Under the pieces are notes generated by a model, which was not told the origin of the DNA, did no database searches, and saw only the letters and a list, made by a program, of their open reading frames with translations. Positions 47,608-57,140 of a DNA stretch of 64,000 nt are shown one piece after another. The position numbers and the translations under genes were made by a program. How positions within the stretch are numbered: the first letter of the stretch is position 1; every line of letters starts with the position of its first letter. The DNA comes from Fervidibacillus halotolerans. GTDB taxonomy: Bacteria; Bacillota; Bacilli; Bacillales; Caldibacillaceae. The stretch lies in contig NZ_CP106877.1 of the NCBI RefSeq assembly GCF_026547205.1, positions 760,001-824,000 on the forward strand, written 5' to 3'.

Positions 47608-47892
47608 ATAATGTAATCTTTTTCCAAAAATTCATTTCCTACTAGCCATCATCAATGTGGATCGTAGGGTGAGACTTTTTTGTTCTATCTTCCACCTTCG
47701 AAAATATTGGATCAATTATGATTTTCCAAAACAATGATATGAATATATTTCATTGATTCGATTATAATATAAATATATTGTAATATTTTAAAATTTTTGT
47801 TATTTCACCTATCTGTTTCTAAAAGATTTTCATTGTCGGATTTATTGTTTCGGACTGAGAAAAGGGGAAAATATCAAAAAAGGGGATGGAAG

Positions 47893-48162
47893 ATGTATAA
47901 GGAAGGGGATTTTATCCATTTTTCAAAAATATCGAAAGCGATTGAAGCTGCTTATGAACAATTACTTCAAAGCGAAAATAAAAATGAAGTCGCATTACAA
48001 TATTTGAAGGAAGCGGAAAAGGATGTACAAAAGGCTCTCGGTTTTTCATTATCTTCCAGATTTCAAAGGGATTCGATCAATATGTATGTCCCTTTACCAA
48101 TATGGAATAAAGGTAATAGAGATATCCAAATGAATTCAATCGATCATAAAAATTCATTGTAA
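47893..48162 (+). CDS. hypothetical 89-residue protein
   Basis: Starts at the ATG after AAAAAGGGGATGGAAG; the longer frame upstream has no ribosome site. The first two thirds are predicted helical and acidic (SKAIEAAYEQLLQSENKNE, LQYLKEAEKDVQKALGF). The last third is polar and looks unstructured. I do not recognise a family. It lies alone between ypsC and ypwA, with its own terminator; the 285-bp gap before it is AT-rich with several TATAAT-like boxes and no gene. Confidence 0.6.
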   Translation: MYKEGDFIHFSKISKAIEAAYEQLLQSENKNEVALQYLKEAEKDVQKALGFSLSSRFQRDSINMYVPLPIWNKGNRDIQMNSIDHKNSL

Positions 48163-48168
48163 AAAATC

Positions 48169-48201
48169 AACCGGTAGGAACGATGTCAACCGGTTTTTTT
48201 A
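48169..48201 (+). terminator. terminator after the 89-residue gene
   Basis: AACCGGT (48169-48175) pairs with ACCGGTT (48189-48195), then T. Confidence 0.75.
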
Positions 48202-48374
48202 CTTTATATTAATGGATTGTTGATATTTTAAAAATGATTTTGATTGTTAAAATTTATCTTTTTTCATATGAAAAGTATGATAAAATATAATGGAATTTTT
48301 AAATGATTCTTCCTTTCAAAATTGTTTAATAAAATGTGAAGAAGGGAAGGAAAAGAAACGGGGGATATGCGTCA

Positions 48375-49895
48375 ATGAAAAAGACCATTGAGGAAATCGA
48401 AAAGGATTTTTTACGTTATGTGAATAAAATCAGCCATTATGAAGAGGCAATAAACCTCATGTATTGGGATTTGCGTACAAAGGCGCCGGCAAAAAGTGTA
48501 GAACAACGAGCGAATTCGATCGCGACCCTTTCGACAGAACTACATAAAATGTGCACATCTGAAGTGTTCGAGGAGATGTTTACTACTTTACTTAGTGAGG
48601 AAGCTTCCGGTCAAATATCAGAGATTACGAAAAAAGCTGCCCTAGAATGTAGAAAAGATTACGATCATTTTAAAAAGATTCCCCTTGATGAATATGAGGA
48701 ATTTGTCAAATTACAATCAAAGGCGGAATCTGTTTGGGAAGAAGCGAAGGAAAAGGGAGATTTTTCACTTTTTCAACCGTATTTGGAACAATTAGTGGAA
48801 AAAACGAAGATATTTATCGGTTATTGGGGTTATGAAGGGAATCCGTACAACACTTTGCTCGATTTATATGAACCTGGAGTAACCGTGGACATACTCGATC
48901 AAGTATTTGCTGAACTTCGGGATGGAATCATCGACTTATTAAAAGATATACAACATTCTTCCAAAAAACCGGATACGTCCTTTTTATATCATCCCTTTCC
49001 GAAAGAAAAGCAAGAGGCGTTTAGTTTGGATATTTTAAAACAATTCGGTTACGATTTTCGTTCGGGTAGATTGGATGAAACGGTTCATCCATTTGAAATA
49101 ACGATTAACCCATACGATGTTCGAATTACAACGAAGTACGATGAAAAGGATTTTCGTGTAGCTGTGTTCGGAACGATTCATGAAGGTGGACACGCTTTAT
49201 ATGAACAGCATATATCGAAAGATCTCATGGGGACACCGCTCGCAACTGGAACATCGATGGGAATCCATGAATCCCAATCGTTATTCCATGAAATATTTAT
49301 CGGAAGAAATCGTTCGTTCTGGGAATATCATTATGATCGGTTTAAAAAATATTCAGAAGGACAGTTCGATCACGTTTCCCTCGATGATTTTTACCGAGCT
49401 ATAAATGAAGTAAAGCCGACACTCATACGAATTGAAGCAGATGAAGTTACCTATCCTCTCCATATCATCATCCGTTATGAAATTGAAAAGGGATTGTTCA
49501 ACGATGAGATTGAGGTAAAGGATCTTCCAAAGATTTGGAATGAAAAATATAAACATTATTTAGGAATTGAACCAGATAACGATGGGGTAGGGGTTTTACA
49601 AGATGTTCATTGGGCTGGTGCCGACTTTGGTTATTTTCCTAGTTATGCCCTTGGATATATGTATGCAGCCCAATTGAAACACGCAATGTTGAAAGAAATA
49701 CCGGATTTTGATAAGCGTTTGGCAAAAGGGGATTTGAAACCGATTGAAGACTGGCTTTCAGAAAACGTTCATCGATTTGGAAAAATGAAAAAACCGTTGG
49801 AAATTTTACAAGAAGCAACGGGTGAGCCGCTAAAAGCGAAATATTTAATAAATTACTTAAGGGATAAATATAAAGAGATTTACGACCTTTCTTAA
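48375..49895 (+). CDS. ypwA: M32 metallocarboxypeptidase
   Basis: Cytoplasmic Zn carboxypeptidase of the thermostable carboxypeptidase 1 (Taq) family. The ATG after GGGGGATATGCGTCA gives 506 residues. The metal motif HEGGH is in TIHEGGHALYEQ (about residue 264-268), followed by the third ligand Glu in HESQSLFHEIFIG. Family motifs RITTKYDEKDF and VKPTLIRIEADEVTYPLHI are also present (split). Next to xpt in B. subtilis as well. Confidence 0.93.
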   Translation: MKKTIEEIEKDFLRYVNKISHYEEAINLMYWDLRTKAPAKSVEQRANSIATLSTELHKMCTSEVFEEMFTTLLSEEASGQISEITKKAALECRKDYDHFKKIPLDEYEEFVKLQSKAESVWEEAKEKGDFSLFQPYLEQLVEKTKIFIGYWGYEGNPYNTLLDLYEPGVTVDILDQVFAELRDGIIDLLKDIQHSSKKPDTSFLYHPFPKEKQEAFSLDILKQFGYDFRSGRLDETVHPFEITINPYDVRITTKYDEKDFRVAVFGTIHEGGHALYEQHISKDLMGTPLATGTSMGIHESQSLFHEIFIGRNRSFWEYHYDRFKKYSEGQFDHVSLDDFYRAINEVKPTLIRIEADEVTYPLHIIIRYEIEKGLFNDEIEVKDLPKIWNEKYKHYLGIEPDNDGVGVLQDVHWAGADFGYFPSYALGYMYAAQLKHAMLKEIPDFDKRLAKGDLKPIEDWLSENVHRFGKMKKPLEILQEATGEPLKAKYLINYLRDKYKEIYDLS

Positions 49896-49942
49896 ACTTA
49901 AAGATTCACCTTTTATCATTCATACGTAGGGGATGGGATCAG

Positions 49943-50872
49943 GTGCATATCCGTAGTTATCGGTCATACGTATTCATTCTATTGGGTGCAGGACTTTGGG
50001 GAACTATCGGAATATATGTAAAATATTTACAAAATGTCGGGTTTACATCGATGGAAATTACAACCATTAGAGTTGTAATTGCATTTCTCTTTCTTCTTTT
50101 TATTGGACTTGTCAAGTATCGTCAGGAATTAAACATAAATATAAAACATATTCCTTTATTTATCGGATCAGGGATTTTTAGCATCGTCTTTTTCAATTGG
50201 AGTTATTTTACAGCAATTGAAGAAATGTCTATTTCTGTTAGCGTCGTTCTCCTGTACACCGCCCCTGCCTTCGTAGCCTTGCTTTCTTGGATCTTTCTCG
50301 GTGAGGAGATGAACGGGAGAAAAATAGTAAGCGTTGTTGCAACGATCATTGGATGTGTCTTTATAACGGGTTTAACGGATTTTAAAACGGAGTCCATCAC
50401 AACATTCGGCCTACTGATGGGGATAAGTTCTGGTTTTGGCTATGCCTTATATACGATATTTGGAAGAATTTCTGTGCGATTTTATTCATCTTTTACGATT
50501 ACGTTTTACACATTTCTTGCGGCCAGCCTTTTTTTGCTTCCAGTATCGAAGGTATGGCAAAAGGGGGATCTTCTTTTTTACGATGGCGTTTTCCTTTACA
50601 GTATTGGCCTTGGATTTATTCCGACGGTTCTCGCCTATATTTTGTACACGGAAGGATTGAAAAAAGTGGAAGGAAGTGTAGCTTCCATTTTTGCAACGGT
50701 GGAACCGGTTGTGGCATTATTGATTGGGTTGCTTTTATTCGATGAATCTTTTCAATTCATTCAATGGATTGGAACCTTGTTTATTCTTTTTGCTGTTGTA
50801 AATATCAACCGTTCTAAAAAAGCTCGTCCAATGGATTTGAGTAAAAGTCAAATCTCTAAAAAGGAGTTATAA
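49943..50872 (+). CDS. EamA/DMT-family transporter
   Basis: A 309-residue membrane protein with ten predicted helices in two EamA halves (about 10-140 and 155-290). It begins at GTG after GGGGATGGGATCAG. Typical features are LLGAGLWGTIGIYVKYL at the start, LYTAPAFVALLSWIFLGE at the end of half one, and VASIFATVEPVVALLIGLLLF in half two (in parts). Substrate unknown; probably an amino-acid or metabolite exporter. It follows ypwA by 47 bp. Confidence 0.85.
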   Translation: MHIRSYRSYVFILLGAGLWGTIGIYVKYLQNVGFTSMEITTIRVVIAFLFLLFIGLVKYRQELNINIKHIPLFIGSGIFSIVFFNWSYFTAIEEMSISVSVVLLYTAPAFVALLSWIFLGEEMNGRKIVSVVATIIGCVFITGLTDFKTESITTFGLLMGISSGFGYALYTIFGRISVRFYSSFTITFYTFLAASLFLLPVSKVWQKGDLLFYDGVFLYSIGLGFIPTVLAYILYTEGLKKVEGSVASIFATVEPVVALLIGLLLFDESFQFIQWIGTLFILFAVVNINRSKKARPMDLSKSQISKKEL

Positions 50873-50987
50873 ATCGTTTTATTTCCTTTTTCAATGGGCA
50901 ATAGATTTCTTAAATTAATCGTTAGTATATGGGATGAAAGGTTCCTCAGATTAGCAAATGTACGGGAAAAGAGGCTCTATAATTTTT

Positions 50988-51019
50988 GGTGTTGGTGACT
51001 AAACCTAGCACCTTTTTTT
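50988..51019 (+). terminator. terminator of the EamA gene
   Basis: GGTGTTGG and CC-TAGCACC form an imperfect stem followed by seven T. It stands about 115 bp after the stop. Confidence 0.6.
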
Positions 51020-51020
51020 G

Positions 51021-51191
51021 ATCAAAAAAATAGAGACAATTGACGAGGAGGTCGGGCCGTGCCACTGGATGCGCGTCCGCCAATGGAACGAATAACTTCA
51101 AACCGATTTTGGATGAATGGACAACCTGATCCGATTTCATTTTAATGAAAAAGTCACGAAATTATTCACCAACACGATTTGACAAAGAACC
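51021..51191. repeat. dispersed repeat, copy B (inverted)
   Basis: Reverse complement of the element at 15441-15642. The shared part is 51043-51191 (149 bp). Beyond it this copy lacks the block between CCTCCTCG and the final T tract seen in copy A, so it looks like a shortened version. It sits between the EamA gene and yuxH. No open frame of note. Confidence 0.75.
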
Positions 51192-51238
51192 GGAAAAGAA
51201 ATTACATGGTATGTCTTACCCATGTTTTCATAAGAAAG

Positions 51239-51290
51239 GGGCGTCTATCAGTCGGTTGGTTGACTTATTAGACACTCCTTTTTTGTTTTG
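51239..51290 (+). terminator. hairpin with T run between repeat B and yuxH
   Basis: GGGGCGTCTA with inner AGTC/GACT and TAGACACTCC, followed by TTTTTTG. Imperfect. Confidence 0.4.
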
Positions 51291-51316
51291 AACATTCTTT
51301 TATCTTCCCGCTTCTT

Positions 51317-52567
51317 TTAATCACTATGATGGAATATGATATCGTCTTCAATCAATGTGTGTGCCCATCTCATCGCATTCCAATAGATGGAAAAAATCAT
51401 CTCTTCATTTGCACCAAATTTTTCCGCTTGTTCAGTTACCTTTTTCCATTCCGCCCGTTCAATCATCCTAATTATGTTCAAAATTTGACGGTGTTCATTC
51501 ATTTCACCAAGTAAGGCAGCGGTAATGGAATCTTGTAAAGGAAGTTCAGTAACAACTTTTTCCATCGGCATTTGTAAAATCGTATCAATCATGGAAAACA
51601 TCCCCGTTAGAAAAAATTCCCCTGCATCCTTTACTTGTAAAATTTCAAGAGCAAAAAGTTCACAAAATTTAGCCCTCAAAAGACTTGTATGTAATAATTC
51701 CTTCGCAACTTCATCTTGTTCTTCAATCGATTCACGTAAAGAAATTATAAAAATCCAACGTTGAATTTCCTTTAATCCTAAAAGGACGATTGCTTGATTG
51801 ATCGATTTAATTTTATTTGTTCGAGTAAAATGTTTATTAATCATTTTTAAAATATTGTATGAAAGGGAAATGTCGGTTTCAATAATATTCGTAATTCGTC
51901 GAATATCCGGCTCCGGTTTTTTTATTTCGTTCATTAGTTTCATACGTGAATAAAAAGTAGGTGGGATTTCCCGTTTTGAAAAAATCATCGGTTTATGGAA
52001 GAAAAACCCTTGAAACAAATCAAACCCTTCGTTGTACGCTTCTTCATAATCCTCCTTTGTTTCAATTTTTTCTGCGACTAATTGGATTGGATATTTCTGT
52101 TTAATGTTTATTAATTTTTTCCTCATCGGCTTTGGGGTCGAGGGGAAATCGATTTTAATTAGATCGATAAATGGAAGTAATTGTAATAAATGAATATGTT
52201 CCTTGTCTAAAATAAAGTCATCAAGGGCAATTTGATACCCTTTTTCCTTATAAGTTTTACACATTTTCAATATTTCATTTGTGAGCGGAATATTTTCTAA
52301 AATTTCAATGACGAGTCGGTGTGGAGGGAAATGTAACGGTACGTTTTCAAGCAACAATGTTTTTGTAAAATTAATAAACACAAATTTATTATTTGTCAGT
52401 TCTTCAATATCAAAATGATAAAAACTATTAATCAACACTTCGACCGTTTCTTTATCACCGTTACCTTTCGCTTCGTTTTTAACTTTTCCGCTCCGATATA
52501 GAAGTTCATATCCGTACACTGATCGATTGCGATCATAAATCGGTTGTCGAGCGATATAAATTTCCAT
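51317..52567 (-). CDS. yuxH: EAL-HDOD protein (YuxH-like)
   Basis: A 416-residue cytoplasmic protein. Start at the ATG after GGCAGGTG. The N-terminal EAL-like domain (about 1-200) begins EIYIARQPIYDRNRSVYGYE and has ELLYR in place of Glu-Ala-Leu. It keeps LDDF, IKIDF, AEKIE and QGFFF but lacks the GTG after LDDF that active c-di-GMP phosphodiesterases use. The C-terminal HDOD domain (about 205-400) follows. YuxH of B. subtilis is thought inactive as a phosphodiesterase, and this one probably is too. Role unknown, likely signalling by protein contact. Confidence 0.85.
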   Translation of the reverse strand: MEIYIARQPIYDRNRSVYGYELLYRSGKVKNEAKGNGDKETVEVLINSFYHFDIEELTNNKFVFINFTKTLLLENVPLHFPPHRLVIEILENIPLTNEILKMCKTYKEKGYQIALDDFILDKEHIHLLQLLPFIDLIKIDFPSTPKPMRKKLINIKQKYPIQLVAEKIETKEDYEEAYNEGFDLFQGFFFHKPMIFSKREIPPTFYSRMKLMNEIKKPEPDIRRITNIIETDISLSYNILKMINKHFTRTNKIKSINQAIVLLGLKEIQRWIFIISLRESIEEQDEVAKELLHTSLLRAKFCELFALEILQVKDAGEFFLTGMFSMIDTILQMPMEKVVTELPLQDSITAALLGEMNEHRQILNIIRMIERAEWKKVTEQAEKFGANEEMIFSIYWNAMRWAHTLIEDDIIFHHSD

Positions 52568-52601
52568 AAAAAAACACCTGCCACACTTTTTTAATTCTAT
52601 C

Positions 52602-52630
52602 ATAATATAAAAAATATTTATAATCTACAA
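52602..52630 (-). promoter_or_regulatory. predicted yuxH promoter
   Basis: On the minus strand TTGTAG (52630-52625), 17-bp spacer, TATTAT (52607-52602). Confidence 0.45.
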
Positions 52631-52755
52631 TAATTGACAATGTATAACAAAAAAATTGAAGACTTTTGTCGAAAAATAGGACATTGGTTGGATATGTTTG
52701 GCTGCTTTTATTTAGTATGATAAAAATATTGAGGAAATGAATAGGGTGAAGAAAT

Positions 52756-52887
52756 ATGTCGAAATGGTTAACACCTGAAGAAATGGAAAGAAAAAGGGAA
52801 AGGAAACGAAAACTTTCATATATTTTGTACACGGTTTTTGCTGCAATCATTGGTGGGTTAGTAACCATTGTTCTCCAATCGTTATAG
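52756..52887 (+). CDS. 43-residue single-pass membrane protein
   Basis: A short gene: the ATG follows AGGGTGAAGAAAT. The first half is highly charged (PEEMERKRERKRK), the second a single membrane helix (LSYILYTVFAAIIGGLVTIV). It would sit with its basic end in the cytoplasm. It lies divergent from yuxH and upstream of the xpt riboswitch. No family recognised; the well-formed charge plus helix layout argues for a real product. Confidence 0.55.
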   Translation: MSKWLTPEEMERKRERKRKLSYILYTVFAAIIGGLVTIVLQSL

Positions 52888-52917
52888 TTGTTCATCAAAC
52901 CAAAAAGTAATTTTTTG

Positions 52918-52946
52918 TTGCTTTTTAGAAATCCCGTGTTTATAAT
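52918..52946 (+). promoter_or_regulatory. xpt-pbuX promoter
   Basis: TTGCTT (52918-52923), 17-bp spacer, TATAAT (52941-52946), just upstream of the purine riboswitch. Confidence 0.7.
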
Positions 52947-52964
52947 AAAAAGTAATTTAAGCAT

Positions 52965-53155
52965 TCACTCATATAATCGCAGGAATATGGCCTGCAAGTC
53001 TCTACCAGGTTACCGTAAATAACCTGACTATGAGTGAGCAATGTCTTGAAGTTCCGTATTTTTATACGGGCTTTTCGTGCTTGTCATTTTACCCAAAGGT
53101 CATTGCTCATCTCATATGGTGAGTGCAATGGTCTTTGGGTTTTTATTTTGCATGG
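52965..53155 (+). promoter_or_regulatory. guanine riboswitch with transcription terminator
   Basis: The aptamer (52965-53037) has P1 CACTCATA/TATGAGTG, the conserved ATAATCGC, GGAATATGGC, TCTACC and CCGTAAATAACC, and GACTATG with C at the specificity position, which means guanine rather than adenine. The expression platform is explicit: TGAGCAATG (53034-53042), overlapping P1, can pair with CATTGCTCA (53101-53109) as antiterminator. When guanine closes P1, the terminator CCCAAAG...CTTTGGG plus T run (53092-53155) forms and stops xpt-pbuX transcription. Confidence 0.95.
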
Positions 53156-53214
53156 CATTCCTCCATGTACGCCGGTAAAAACCCAAAGGCCGAAAAAAAA
53201 TAAGGGGTGTGAGA

Positions 53215-53808
53215 ATGAAAGTACTGGAGGAAAAAATTTTATCGAAAGGCACGGTTTTGCCTAACAATGTATTAAAAGTGGATGGTTTTCTCAATCACCA
53301 AATTGATCCTGAATTAATGTTGGAGATTGGGAAGGAGTTTGCTCGACGGTTTAAAGGAAAAGGAATAACTAAAATTTTGACGATCGAATCTTCTGGAATT
53401 GCTCCAAGTGTAATGACGGGGCTTGTGATGCATGTTCCTGTTATTTTTGCTCGAAAAAAGAAGTCGCAAACGATGGTAGATGACCTCTTTACCACTGCTG
53501 TATTTTCTTATACGAAGGGTGAGAGGCAGGAAATTTCCGTCTCGAAAAAATTCCTGTCCAATCAGGATCGGGTCTTAATTATCGACGACTTTTTAGCAAA
53601 TGGGGAAGCTGCATATGGCTTAGCTAAGATCGTTGAGGAATCCGGAGCCCAATTAGTAGGAGTTGGAATCGTTATTGAAAAGGCCTTCCAAAAAGGTGGC
53701 GACCGACTCCGATCGAAAAAAATCCATGTGGAATCTTTAGTCGCAATCGATTCATTGGCCAATCGGGAAATTTCGTTTAAAAAACATAAGGAGGTCCAAT
53801 TCCAATGA
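53215..53808 (+). CDS. xpt: xanthine phosphoribosyltransferase
   Basis: Converts xanthine and PRPP to XMP for purine salvage. The ATG after AAGGGGTGTGAGA gives 197 residues. The N-terminal [14 protein letters not shown] is typical, ESSGIAP lies in the base-binding region, and the PRPP motif reads [13 protein letters not shown] (about residue 120-132). Controlled by the guanine riboswitch upstream. The stop overlaps the pbuX start by four bases (ATGA). Confidence 0.96.
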   Translation: MKVLEEKILSKGTVLPNNVLKVDGFLNHQIDPELMLEIGKEFARRFKGKGITKILTIESSGIAPSVMTGLVMHVPVIFARKKKSQTMVDDLFTTAVFSYTKGERQEISVSKKFLSNQDRVLIIDDFLANGEAAYGLAKIVEESGAQLVGVGIVIEKAFQKGGDRLRSKKIHVESLVAIDSLANREISFKKHKEVQFQ

Positions 53809-55118
53809 AATTGACGGTAGGAAAAATCACATCTTTAGGTATTCAACACGTTCTCGCCATGTATGCCGGTGCAGTCATCGTACCTTTGATTGTTGGGGCA
53901 AGTATCGGTCTAACCCCCCAACAGCTAACCTATTTAGTGTCCATCGATATTTTGATGAGTGGAATTGCCACATTATTACAAGTTTGGAAAAACAAATATT
54001 TCGGAATTGGACTTCCAGTAGTCCTAGGATGTACGTTTACAGCCGTTGCTCCAATGGTTGCGATCGGAAATGGCTTTGGGATCGGATCAATATACGGTTC
54101 AATTATTATATCAGGTTTATTTGTGATTCTTATTGCAAAATACTTCAGTAAAATTGTCAAGTTTTTCCCACCGGTTGTTACTGGCTCGGTCGTGACGATC
54201 ATCGGAATAACATTGATTCCTGTCGCGATGAATAATTTGGCTGGGGGACAAGGAAGTGAGGAGTTTGGCTCTTTGGAAAATGTTGCATTAGGTTTCGGTA
54301 CTTTGATGATTATTCTCCTTATCTTCCGCTTTGCTAAAGGATTTTTACGATCGATTGCGATTTTAATCGGCATTTTAACAGGCACCTTGATTGCATTTTT
54401 TATGGGCATGGTTGATTTTTCCCCAGTCGTTGAAAGTTCTTGGCTTCACATGCCGAAATTGTTTTATCTTGCTGTTCCTGAATTCCATATCGTACCGATT
54501 ATCACGATGATTTTAGTTGCTATCGTTAGTTTAGTTGAGTCGACTGGTGTATATTTTGCTTTAAGCGACATTGTCGAAAAGAAACTTACGGAAGATGATT
54601 TAGCTAAAGGATATCGTGCAGAAGGATTGGCAATCTTTCTCGGTGGATTTTTTAACGCCTTTCCGTATACGACTTTTTCACAAAATGTCGGTTTAGTCCA
54701 ATTATCGGGCGTGAAATCAAGAAATGTGATTTTTGCGGCAGGAACTATTCTAATCTTTCTTGGGATCGTTCCAAAAATCGGTGCATTTACAACGATTATT
54801 CCTTCATCCGTCCTCGGTGGAGCGATGATTGCGATGTTTGGAATGGTTATTGCTTCTGGGGTAAAAATGTTAAGCAAAGTTGATTTTACATCCCAAGGAA
54901 ATTTGCTTATTGTCGCCCTTTCCATTGGTATGGGACTCGGGGTTACAGTCGTGCCAGAATTATTCGTCAACCTTCCCCAAGGTATTCGTATTTTAATGGA
55001 AAGTGGAATCGTCGTTGGAAGTATAACGGCTGTCATGTTAAATATTGTATTCAATATGATGAGGAAAAAGGGCAGCCAGATGATGGTAACCTTAACCGAG
55101 CAAAAGGCGACTTCATAA
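53805..55118 (+). CDS. pbuX: xanthine permease
   Basis: NCS2/UraA-family purine permease of 437 residues with 12-14 membrane segments. The N-terminal [21 protein letters not shown] is the family start (quoted here as [15 protein letters not shown]). Substrate-site Glu is in the half-helix region [10 protein letters not shown], with [14 protein letters not shown] after it. Translationally coupled to xpt and under the same riboswitch, which fits xanthine uptake. Confidence 0.95.
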   Translation: MKLTVGKITSLGIQHVLAMYAGAVIVPLIVGASIGLTPQQLTYLVSIDILMSGIATLLQVWKNKYFGIGLPVVLGCTFTAVAPMVAIGNGFGIGSIYGSIIISGLFVILIAKYFSKIVKFFPPVVTGSVVTIIGITLIPVAMNNLAGGQGSEEFGSLENVALGFGTLMIILLIFRFAKGFLRSIAILIGILTGTLIAFFMGMVDFSPVVESSWLHMPKLFYLAVPEFHIVPIITMILVAIVSLVESTGVYFALSDIVEKKLTEDDLAKGYRAEGLAIFLGGFFNAFPYTTFSQNVGLVQLSGVKSRNVIFAAGTILIFLGIVPKIGAFTTIIPSSVLGGAMIAMFGMVIASGVKMLSKVDFTSQGNLLIVALSIGMGLGVTVVPELFVNLPQGIRILMESGIVVGSITAVMLNIVFNMMRKKGSQMMVTLTEQKATS

Positions 55119-55169
55119 TTGTACGATGAAGATGGAATATTTTCACCATCGTTATACTAACTTCATAGG

Positions 55170-55307
55170 ATGTGGATAAAAACGGTGGTGGTTTGGTTGT
55201 TAAGATATTATTGCAATCATTGTATGACCCTTTATCATCATGTCATAGATTGTTCCTGTTGTCGAAAAGGGGAAATGAAACCGATTTTTATTTTCTTACA
55301 TTATTAA
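55170..55307 (+). CDS. 45-residue Cys/His-rich microprotein
   Basis: Open frame in the pbuX-cheX gap: a short hydrophobic start (MWIKTVVVWLLRYY), then CNHC, HH and CSCC within 20 residues, and a hydrophobic tail. The arrangement suggests a zinc knuckle. The AGG directly before the ATG is too close to serve it; GTG codons at 55185 and 55188 are better spaced. No family recognised. It could be a chance frame. Confidence 0.3.
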   Translation: MWIKTVVVWLLRYYCNHCMTLYHHVIDCSCCRKGEMKPIFIFLHY

Positions 55308-55336
55308 CAAAGGGAAAGATGATTTTGTAAAAATAG

Positions 55337-55370
55337 AAATCCAGGCGTTTTGTGCCTGGATTTTTCATCT
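55337..55370. terminator. bidirectional terminator between pbuX and cheX
   Basis: AAATCCAGGC (55337-55346) pairs with GCCTGGATTT (55354-55363), A and T runs outside. Confidence 0.85.
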
Positions 55371-55387
55371 TCATCGTTGGGGAAAAT

Positions 55388-55849
55388 TTAAGAGTTTTCA
55401 AGAATGAGAATAATATCCATACCGCCAACATGATCGATCGAAAGGGGCAGTTTTAATGCTTTATCAAAACCGGAAATTTTCGTTTCCCCTACGAGGACAG
55501 TCGGTGGGGTAATGTCGATGTTTAAACCGTTTTTTGACATATTCGTGATTAAATTTCCGACGATGATATTTCCAAGTTCTCCAGAAAAGGATTCCAACAT
55601 ATCACCGGCTAGTTTCATACCGTACATTTTTTCGCTCATATCCATAAACAATTCTTCATCCCCTACAATAATGACTCTTCCTAATACATCACCTGTCAGT
55701 CCAATTAAAACACCCATTGATTTTTGAATGATAGGTTCAGAAAACAATGTCGGACGGGTAACATTGATCGGAAAGGGGAGTATCGTTTTTACAGAAGCAA
55801 TCGTACCATTTAGTAAATGGGTAATCGTATTGCTTAATTCTTTCGTCAT
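55388..55849 (-). CDS. CheX-like chemotaxis phosphatase
   Basis: A 153-residue protein of the CheC/CheX/FliY phosphatase fold. Catalytic Glu and Asn are in the motif ESFSGELGNIIVGN (about residue 85-98), present once as in CheX. This family dephosphorylates CheY-P. A ribosome site AAGGAGGAAA precedes the ATG. B. subtilis has CheC but no CheX. It stands alone on the minus strand, far from other chemotaxis genes. Confidence 0.85.
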   Translation of the reverse strand: MTKELSNTITHLLNGTIASVKTILPFPINVTRPTLFSEPIIQKSMGVLIGLTGDVLGRVIIVGDEELFMDMSEKMYGMKLAGDMLESFSGELGNIIVGNLITNMSKNGLNIDITPPTVLVGETKISGFDKALKLPLSIDHVGGMDIILILENS

Positions 55850-56132
55850 CCATTTTCCTCCTTAAGTTTCCGCATTCGACAAAATTCGATAATTTTCATC
55901 GTACCCTTATTTTACCAGAGATTTTTTAAAAATAAATAGGAAAACAAATCTACGCATTATTCAGGAATGGTAAAACAAGGAATTTGTTTCACTCACTAAT
56001 TCTAGTCATCTCGAGTGAAAATCGTGTACAATGATCATAACGGAAAAAAGGACGATGGATGTTGACCTTTGAAAATAAGATTCGAAACATTAATTTCGTC
56101 CATTATGAATTACATATGAGGAGATATACTAA

Positions 56133-57014
56133 ATGACAGAGAAAACATTGTTGTTAATCGATGGGTTTAACTTATTAAGTAGGGGATATTTTGCTACCGC
56201 TTATGGAAAATCGGAAGAACAATTGTCGCGTAATATGGATGGTGAGTATATTAATGGATTAAGGGTGTTTTTTCAAAAAATGGTCAATTTAATTTCCGAA
56301 CATCACGTGACCCATTTAGCGGTTGCTTGGGATGTAAAAAGGAACGAATCGATTCGGAGTCAAACATATGATTTTTATAAAGCTTCCCGTGTAGATTTAC
56401 CCAAACCGTTAATTCGACAATATGAAATGGGTAAAGTGATATTGGATCAAATCGGAATCAATCAAATTACGGTTTTTCCATATGAAGCAGACGATATTAT
56501 CGGAACGATGAGTAAGAAATGGAGTGACGAAAAACAAGGGACCTGTTTCATCTATAGTAATGATCGGGATCTTTTTCAATTACTCTCGGAAAAAACGGCA
56601 CAAATTATCTCCAAAAGGGAAGGGGATGTTATTTATACGATTGATACGTTTATGAAAGACCATTCTATTCATCCGAGTCAATGGGTAGATGTTAAAGCTT
56701 TGTTGGGGGATAAAAGTGATAATATTCCCGGATGTCCAGGTGTAGGGGAAAAATCTGCTCTGCCACTTATTCAACAATACGGTTCATTGGAAAAGCTTTA
56801 TGAGCAAATCGATCAATTGGATTCGAAATTTAATCGTTATAAGAAAAAATTAATGGCGGGAAAAGAATCGGTTTTCATCAGCAAGGAATTATCGAAAATC
56901 ATTTGCAATATACCTGAACTGAATGATTTTTCCTTTCATGAAACGGAGTTGAACTTTTCGAAGGAAAAAATTCGGAACATATTTAATGATTTTGGTTTAA
57001 AAATAAAAGTATAA
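56133..57014 (+). CDS. ypcP: 5'-3' exonuclease (YpcP)
   Basis: Flap endonuclease/5' nuclease of 293 residues, related to the N-terminal domain of DNA polymerase I. Motifs: LLIDGFNLLSRGY with the first metal Asp, AWDVKRN, YEADDIIGT, YSNDRDLFQL and LLGDKSDNIPGCPGVGEKSA (helix-hairpin-helix, quoted as two halves). The role in RNA-primer or flap removal is inferred from the family. It sits in the same region in B. subtilis. Confidence 0.9.
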   Translation: MTEKTLLLIDGFNLLSRGYFATAYGKSEEQLSRNMDGEYINGLRVFFQKMVNLISEHHVTHLAVAWDVKRNESIRSQTYDFYKASRVDLPKPLIRQYEMGKVILDQIGINQITVFPYEADDIIGTMSKKWSDEKQGTCFIYSNDRDLFQLLSEKTAQIISKREGDVIYTIDTFMKDHSIHPSQWVDVKALLGDKSDNIPGCPGVGEKSALPLIQQYGSLEKLYEQIDQLDSKFNRYKKKLMAGKESVFISKELSKIICNIPELNDFSFHETELNFSKEKIRNIFNDFGLKIKV

Positions 57015-57140
57015 TAGACGATAACAAATTAGGGGAAATCGATTTATTTGGTATTTTTTTAAAAGAAGGAATGGTCAAAGGATGAAAAACAATGGTATGA
57101 TAAAATGGAAACCGCTTAAAGGATGGTTATAAGGATGTCG

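Noticed and set aside
53930-54409. 159-codon minus-strand ORF inside pbuX (also 54464-55054)
   Set aside because: Antisense shadows of a membrane protein gene; Pro/Ile/Thr-rich low-complexity translation and no start signals.
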